A stretch of 11,501 bases of DNA from Bacillota bacterium. Its GTDB lineage: Bacteria > Bacillota > Clostridia > Lachnospirales > Lachnospiraceae. Both the position numbers and the translations under genes were made by a program. Where the stretch lies: the NCBI GenBank assembly GCA_023389295.1, contig JAEWEO010000111.1:1-11501 (forward strand). The letters are read 5' to 3'. Positions within the stretch are counted from its first letter, which is position 1. The number at the start of each line of letters is the position of its first letter. The notes beneath the pieces were generated by a model that had not been told where the DNA came from, did no database searches, and saw only the letters and a program-made list of their open reading frames with translations. Shown here piece after piece: positions 7,639-11,501 of this stretch.

Positions 7639-7690
7639 AAATAGGCCATTATTCTATCAAACTATACATCGATAGAATAATGGCCTATTT
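7639..7690. repeat. Perfect 20-bp inverted repeat (possible bidirectional terminator)
   Basis: The arms at 7639-7658 and 7671-7690 (AAATAGGCCATTATTCTATC and its exact complement) flank a 12-nt loop. The stem is long and perfect, but the U-tracts on either side are weak (ATTTACACC on plus, TATTTAATTAAT on minus). It could insulate the cas operon from upstream transcription or be the trace of a small mobile element. No duplicate is visible elsewhere in the window. Confidence 0.6.
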
Positions 7691-7858
7691 ACACCACGTG
7701 TTAGGGTTTATCATTATTATTCTTAAAAATTCATTCAAATGCATCTCATGCTATCATTGATCTATACTTTTCACCTAAATACACTATCATTATATTCACT
7801 ATCGATTCATATTACAAGGTTTCGCAGTAGAAAATATTTGTAACTTTTTAAAACCATA
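7691..7858. other. Intergenic stretch with no supported gene
   Basis: Within the larger gap between amt and cas6 (7432-8269), this part is AT-rich. I see no intact reading frame with a ribosome site, no repeats of CRISPR type and no tRNA-like fold. Short open stretches exist on both strands but are broken by stops, so at most it holds decayed coding sequence. Confidence 0.5.
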
Positions 7859-8017
7859 TTATCTCACTATGCCCTCAAATCGCTTTAATAAATTCCTGTG
7901 ATTCGCAATAATTGGCTCTACTGGTATAATTGCAAATGTAGCACCAAGAATACTCATATTCAGCTCTAAAATTTGAGGCTTATCTTGGAACGTTCATTCT
8001 AACACCTCGCTCATCAT
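7859..8017 (-). pseudogene. Small coding-like remnant with an in-frame TGA
   Basis: From ATG-ATG at 8017 the frame reads MMSEVLE, then TGA (7994-7996), then TFQDKPQILELNMSILGAT and on through IIPVEPIIANHRNLLKRFE to a TAA at 7859-7861. If the TGA were a sense codon, for example a decayed TGG tryptophan, the product would be 52 residues of ordinary protein-like composition. There is no ribosome site before 8017. A GAGGTG precedes another ATG at 7997, but that frame stops after five codons. I do not recognise the family. It may be a decayed small gene or a chance frame; the coding look of the 44 residues after the TGA favours the former. Confidence 0.3.
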
Positions 8018-8053
8018 AAAATAATATTTCGTTTTTTATTATCAAAGTACATT

Positions 8054-8097
8054 AAAAAGAGCTTCTCTCATTTTCCATTGAGAGGAACTCTTTTTTT
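8054..8097. terminator. Bidirectional intrinsic terminator
   Basis: A stem of up to 17 pairs (8054-8070 with 8079-8095), including one C-A mismatch and one G-T pair, closes an 8-nt loop. T7 follows on the plus strand and T5 on the minus strand. On the minus strand it would end transcripts leaving amt, about 175 nt after the amt stop codon. Confidence 0.8.
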
Positions 8098-8110
8098 ACT
8101 TAGGAGCACC

Positions 8111-8227
8111 TTAGTTTTTAAATTCTTCATATAACGAGCGAATAGCAAGCTCCTTTATTACTTCCGATATATGCGATAACGCTTCTATGGTTCCATTTTT
8201 GTTTCTTTGTCTTGTATCCTTTATCTC
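8111..8227 (-). pseudogene. Unidentified coding-like fragment after amt
   Basis: After a TGA at 8228-8230, this frame is open for 38 codons, reading EIKDTRQRNKNGTIEALSH and then ISEVIKELAIRSLYEEFKN before TAA at 8111. The second half has the pattern of an amphipathic helix. There is no ATG and no ribosome site, so if real it is the 3' remnant of a gene whose front was lost, lying between the amt stop and the terminator. I do not recognise it; a chance open frame is possible. Confidence 0.25.
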
Positions 8228-8269
8228 TCATACATTATCAACGATATAATAATTCTTTCTATGATATTC

Positions 8270-10015
8270 CTATTCTTCATCCTGCAATGCATCATAGCCA
8301 TGTTCATTGGTACGAATTTTGATTACGTCTTCCACATCATAGATAAAGATTTTTCCGTCGCCAACCTTACCTGTATAAAGCACTTTTCGTACTGCTTCCA
8401 CTAGTGTATCCGTAGGAATTTTACATATTATTACATCGATCTTAACCTTCGGAAGAAGTCTCGTATCCACAGGTGCTCCTCTGAAATAAGTCTCGTGACC
8501 CTTCTGCATTCCATGACCAAGAACATTGGTAACGGTAAGTCCTGTAACACCGAGTTTTTCAAGAGAATCTTGAAGATCTGATAATTTAGCCTGATTTGTG
8601 ATAATCGTAACCTTTGTCATCTTTGCACCAATATGCTCTTTGTGCACAACTGGAATTGCAGTATCCTCAGATACAGTAGTCGTAGCGGCTATAGCACTTC
8701 TAGCCTCGGACTTGAAACTTTCAATGCCGTTCATCGATTCTGATACCGTAGCAACGGAAGTAAAGTCCGGATAAGCAATATTTCCATGTTCACCAATATC
8801 TAGACCAGTAATTTCTTCTTCACGGGATACGCGAATGCCAAGCGTCTTTTTAATTACATACCACACTAAGGAAGAGGAAACAAATACAAATGCTCCGACA
8901 GCAACGATACCAATTAACTGTGCACCGAGAAATTCGAAGCCACCGCCGTAGAAAAGACCGTTTTTAGTGGATAGACTTGTAACACCCTCTTTTGCAAACA
9001 AACCAACACAAAGTGTACCAAAAACACCACAGATTAGATGAACCGATGTTGCACCTACTGGATCATCAATCTTAATTCGATCAAAGAACATAACTGCAAA
9101 TACTACGATAACACCAGCAATTGCTCCAATTAATAAAGAAGCTTCAACTGTAACATAGGCACAGCTACCGGTAATTCCTACCAAACCTGCAAGACATCCA
9201 TTGATGGTCATACCTAAGTCCGGCTTACCTATGAAAATCCAAGCGGTGATGGTGGAGGTTAATACAGCCGCAATTGCAGCAGTATTTGTGGTAACGAGTA
9301 TATGCATTACGTCAGCGGGGTTCTGAAAGCTCATTGTGGATCCGGGATTGAATCCAAACCAACCAAGCCAAAGAACAAACAGACCGATTACAGCTAAGGA
9401 CATATTATGACCGGGAATAGCCTTTACTTTACCGTCCTTACCGTATTTACCGATACGAGGACCAAGAATCCATGCACCGGCAAGCGCTGCCCAACCGCCA
9501 ACGGAGTGAACTACGGTATCTCCTGCAAAATCCATAAAGCCTAGACTTGCAAGCCAACCGCCACCCCATACCCAATGACCTATGATGGGATAAATAACAA
9601 GCGTTAGTACAAAGGAGAAAACAATAAATGAGATATACTTAATTCGTTCCGCAACAGCACCGGAAACGATGGTCGCTGCAGTTCCACAGAAAACCAATTG
9701 GAAGAAAAACTTACCCCAGAATGGAACGTTCGATGTTAATGTGTCATTGTAGACCGAAAGATCTGCGTTTCCTAAAATAAATAAGTTTTGTGTTCCAATG
9801 AAAGGATTGTCGCTACCAAACATCAGTCCCCAGCCAAGTACCATAAAGCCTAACGATGATACCGCAAACACAATAAAGTTTTTTGACAGGATATTAACGG
9901 TGTTTTTTGCTCTTGCAAAACCTGCCTCAACACAGGCAAATCCAAGATTCATAAAGAAAACCAAAATTCCCGCAACTAATACCCACATAGTGTCAATAAT
10001 CATAGTAGTATTCAT
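8270..10015 (-). CDS. amt: Ammonium transporter with fused C-terminal P-II regulatory domain
   Basis: This inner-membrane protein is a trimeric ammonium channel joined to a P-II nitrogen sensor. Residues 1 to about 395 form the Amt domain of roughly eleven membrane helices. It has the family segment FMDFAGDTVVHSVGG, with Asp162 and the first pore histidine His170, WFGFNPGS, and the second pore histidine His326 in ATSVHLICG. A linker of about 70 residues leads to a complete P-II domain (about 466-581). Its T-loop starts GHGMQKGHETYFRGAPVD and its B-loop is TGKVGDGKIF (548-557). The T-loop arginine that enters the pore in GlnK-AmtB complexes is kept (Arg512). The tyrosine normally uridylylated (Tyr51 in E. 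coli) is Val516. The ATG at 10015 is 7 nt from GGAGG; the GTG at 10021 overlaps that site and is rejected. Confidence 0.95.
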   Translation of the reverse strand: MNTTMIIDTMWVLVAGILVFFMNLGFACVEAGFARAKNTVNILSKNFIVFAVSSLGFMVLGWGLMFGSDNPFIGTQNLFILGNADLSVYNDTLTSNVPFWGKFFFQLVFCGTAATIVSGAVAERIKYISFIVFSFVLTLVIYPIIGHWVWGGGWLASLGFMDFAGDTVVHSVGGWAALAGAWILGPRIGKYGKDGKVKAIPGHNMSLAVIGLFVLWLGWFGFNPGSTMSFQNPADVMHILVTTNTAAIAAVLTSTITAWIFIGKPDLGMTINGCLAGLVGITGSCAYVTVEASLLIGAIAGVIVVFAVMFFDRIKIDDPVGATSVHLICGVFGTLCVGLFAKEGVTSLSTKNGLFYGGGFEFLGAQLIGIVAVGAFVFVSSSLVWYVIKKTLGIRVSREEEITGLDIGEHGNIAYPDFTSVATVSESMNGIESFKSEARSAIAATTTVSEDTAIPVVHKEHIGAKMTKVTIITNQAKLSDLQDSLEKLGVTGLTVTNVLGHGMQKGHETYFRGAPVDTRLLPKVKIDVIICKIPTDTLVEAVRKVLYTGKVGDGKIFIYDVEDVIKIRTNEHGYDALQDEE

Positions 10016-10038
10016 AAACACACCTCCAAATGAAATAC

Positions 10039-10080
10039 AAAAAGAGGACAGCGACGATCTTTCGAACGTCGCTGTCCTCT
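10039..10080 (-). terminator. Intrinsic terminator hairpin in the amt leader
   Basis: A perfect 14-bp, GC-rich stem (AGAGGACAGCGACG at 10043-10056 with its complement at 10067-10080) and a 10-nt loop are followed on the minus strand by a T-tract (10039-10043). It begins about 8 nt after the predicted amt start site and ends just before the amt ribosome site at 10023-10027. It therefore lies inside the leader and should stop most transcripts unless it is overcome, which suggests control by attenuation. Confidence 0.75.
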
Positions 10081-10094
10081 CTAAGTTTTAACCA

Positions 10095-10123
10095 ATGCTA
10101 TCACACAAAGAAATTTTTGTCAA
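10095..10123 (-). promoter_or_regulatory. amt promoter
   Basis: The minus strand carries TTGACA (10118-10123), exactly 17 bp, then TAGCAT (10095-10100). This predicts a start near 10088 and a leader of about 73 nt. It sits only 5 nt after the U-tract of the terminator of the preceding gene, so amt is its own transcription unit. Confidence 0.8.
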
Positions 10124-10127
10124 TACC

Positions 10128-10174
10128 AAAAAAGGAATAAATTAGATTTTTTTTCTTACTTATTCTAATTTATT
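10128..10174 (-). terminator. Terminator of the membrane protein gene
   Basis: A perfect 11-bp AT-rich stem (AATAAATTAGA and its complement, 10164-10174 with 10136-10146) includes the TAG stop codon in its first arm. It has a 17-nt loop and is followed on the minus strand by CC and T6 (10128-10133). The low-GC stem may terminate incompletely. Confidence 0.6.
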
Positions 10175-11451
10175 GTTTCCCAATCAATATAACTTTCTAG
10201 ATATTGAGATAGTTGCTTATAGCTCAAATAACCTTTTACCGTCTCATAATACTCACCATTTATTTGTAGGATGATATGCTTATTCTCATCTTCATAAGAG
10301 AGCGTCTCTATAAAATCCGTATCTGAGTTGCCCACCTTCATGATCATAACTGATTGCATGTCACTTGGCTGTTCTACCTCTTTCACTCGGAAATAACTTA
10401 AAAGACTATCCCATGCTCCTCCCGTCCAAGCAGGCTCACTACATATCACTTCTTTGTCCTTTACAAGATCCTTAAAATAAAGATAGGGTGAAGTATTTAG
10501 ATCCTCTGTAATCACATCAGTAATTTTATCATACATATCACCTTCATTATTCAGGCTTAAGATTTCCTTCGCTAATTCCTCTGATATCTTTATATATCCA
10601 CCAAAAACAGATGCAATGTGCTGCTCGGGATAAAACTGCATATGCAAAGCTGCACCATCTTCAAACATCAAATTAATGGGTACACGATAACTATCTAACT
10701 CTTTGTCAAGCTCCAGACGTGTAAGCAAGCTTTGTCCCGGTAATTCCTGATTAATCAAATCAATTAGTTCTTTCTTCTCTGACGTTCTCATCCAGGAACC
10801 ATCCTGCTCACTTCTTAACTCAACCGAACTAACTGTAATATTCTCCGTCATCATCTGCATAACTTCAGACATACTCAAATCAAGCGGAATGCTTTCATCA
10901 TATATGGCCTTATAACTTCGGTAGAACACAATGTCCCCGTAACTTAATCTTACGATTACAGCTCTCTCCGGTTTTACATTCTTAATCTCATAAATTTGTG
11001 TTCCAACATCATGAGTGCTAGAAAAATCCGGTGGGGTTCCGGTATATTTTAATCCTTTTAGATCAAGAGTAACTTCACCGATCTTACCACCTATCTCAAA
11101 GTTCTCTGCATCCTCAACACCGTCTCTTTGATAGGAAATCCATGATGACGGGCTATATACATAACCAGATAGATAAACGGCGGAAATATAATCTGCCTCC
11201 CCATTTATTTTACCTTCAATCTTAAACTCACTGGAATTGTTATCTAAATTTAGATTATGAAAGCGTGTGGGCAAATACCAGCTACCAAAGGCTATTACTG
11301 CAATGATAAGAGCCATAACAGGTACAAGCCTTCGAGCATTAGTACCCTGTTTTCTTCCTGTGTTTTGTTCTAATCTGTTTTTCACTCTATTCTTAAATTC
11401 AGTACTGGCATTGATTTTTTCCATTGCAGAGTGTAAATGATCTTTATTCAT
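10165..11451 (-). CDS. Single-pass membrane protein, putative anti-sigma factor
   Basis: The 428-residue product has a short charged N-terminal cytoplasmic part (about 1-41, with FKNRVKNRLEQN), one membrane helix (about 42-60, RLVPVMALIIAVIAFGSWYL) and a long extracytoplasmic region to the C-terminus. No signal-peptidase site or catalytic motif is evident. The layout and its overlap with the end of a sigma-factor-like gene fit anti-sigma proteins of the DUF4179-like kind. These hold an ECF sigma factor at the membrane until an outside signal releases it. The start is the ATG at 11451, 9 nt from GGAGG (11461-11465); an in-frame TTG at 11457 is too close to that site. The ligand and the true partner are unknown, and the family name is an inference from architecture. 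Confidence 0.6.
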   Translation of the reverse strand: MNKDHLHSAMEKINASTEFKNRVKNRLEQNTGRKQGTNARRLVPVMALIIAVIAFGSWYLPTRFHNLNLDNNSSEFKIEGKINGEADYISAVYLSGYVYSPSSWISYQRDGVEDAENFEIGGKIGEVTLDLKGLKYTGTPPDFSSTHDVGTQIYEIKNVKPERAVIVRLSYGDIVFYRSYKAIYDESIPLDLSMSEVMQMMTENITVSSVELRSEQDGSWMRTSEKKELIDLINQELPGQSLLTRLELDKELDSYRVPINLMFEDGAALHMQFYPEQHIASVFGGYIKISEELAKEILSLNNEGDMYDKITDVITEDLNTSPYLYFKDLVKDKEVICSEPAWTGGAWDSLLSYFRVKEVEQPSDMQSVMIMKVGNSDTDFIETLSYEDENKHIILQINGEYYETVKGYLSYKQLSQYLESYIDWETIN

Positions 11452-11501
11452 AATCAAATTCCTCCTTTAATTTAAGTTTCAACTGGTTTCTTGCGCGCTG
11501 A
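11444..11501 (-). CDS. 3' end of a probable ECF sigma factor (cut by window edge)
   Basis: Eighteen codons and a TAA are visible, reading QRARNQLKLKLKEEFDYE. The RARNQLK pattern is typical of the very end of region 4 in ECF sigma-70 factors, where the last DNA-binding helix is followed by a basic tail. The stop overlaps the ATG of the next gene by 8 nt, and the ribosome site of that gene lies inside these codons. This is the usual coupled arrangement of sigma and anti-sigma genes. The evidence is short, so the call leans on context. Confidence 0.6.
   Translation of the reverse strand, partial: QRARNQLKLKLKEEFDYE

Noticed and set aside
7432..8269. CRISPR array or leader upstream of cas6
   Set aside because: No regularly spaced repeat of about 30 bp was found here; the array is presumably beyond cas1/cas2 to the left of the window.
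8207..8404. Plus-strand open frame of 65 codons
   Set aside because: It is antisense to the P-II end of amt, with no ribosome site or family likeness.
10019..10021. GTG start for amt
   Set aside because: It overlaps the GGAGGTG site; the ATG at 10015 is spaced 7 nt from GGAGG.
10039..10080. amt leader hairpin as an ANTAR-protein target
   Set aside because: Those targets have two tandem hairpins with six-base loops; only one hairpin with a 10-nt loop is present.
9798..10091. Plus-strand open frame of 97 codons
   Set aside because: It is antisense to the amt N-terminus and leader hairpin, and the coding signal is entirely on the other strand.
11455..11457. TTG start for the putative anti-sigma factor
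   Set aside because: Only 3 nt separate it from GGAGG; the ATG at 11451 is spaced 9 nt.

Overview
The window looks like a piece of chromosome from an anaerobic Firmicute, most likely of the Clostridium/Lachnospiraceae type. This is inferred from low GC, strong GGAGG ribosome sites, sigma-A-like promoters, an ammonium transporter fused to a P-II domain, and Cas proteins of clostridial type I-B character. Every supported gene lies on the minus strand, so transcription runs from right to left.

Right end (about 10128-11501): the last 18 codons of what looks like an ECF sigma factor overlap, by 8 nt, the start of a single-pass membrane protein that is probably its anti-sigma factor. This pair ends in an AT-rich terminator. 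Middle right (8270-10123): a near-consensus promoter lies 5 nt beyond that terminator. It drives a leader that contains a strong intrinsic-terminator hairpin almost at the start site, then an ammonium channel whose C-terminus is a complete P-II domain lacking the usual T-loop tyrosine.

Middle (7432-8269): about 840 bp without an intact gene. It holds a bidirectional terminator, two short coding-like remnants (one with an in-frame TGA), a perfect 20-bp inverted repeat, and two candidate promoters for the cas operon. A 19-bp perfect palindrome sits at the predicted start of the upstream promoter.

Left (1-7431): a type I-B CRISPR-Cas operon in the order cas6, cas8b, cas7, cas5, cas3, cas4, cas1. 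The window cuts cas1, and cas2 and the CRISPR array are not in view. Cas6 would process crRNA, Cas8b/Cas7/Cas5 would form the Cascade surveillance complex, Cas3 (HD nuclease plus helicase) would degrade the target, and Cas4 with Cas1 would acquire spacers. The most interesting point is a strong internal ribosome site and in-frame ATG inside cas8b. It would give a separate 130-residue small subunit (Cas11b) not seen as its own gene. Start codons also appear graded: Cas8b and Cas5, the single-copy subunits, seem to start with TTG, whereas Cas7, the internal Cas11 and Cas6 use ATG with good ribosome sites.
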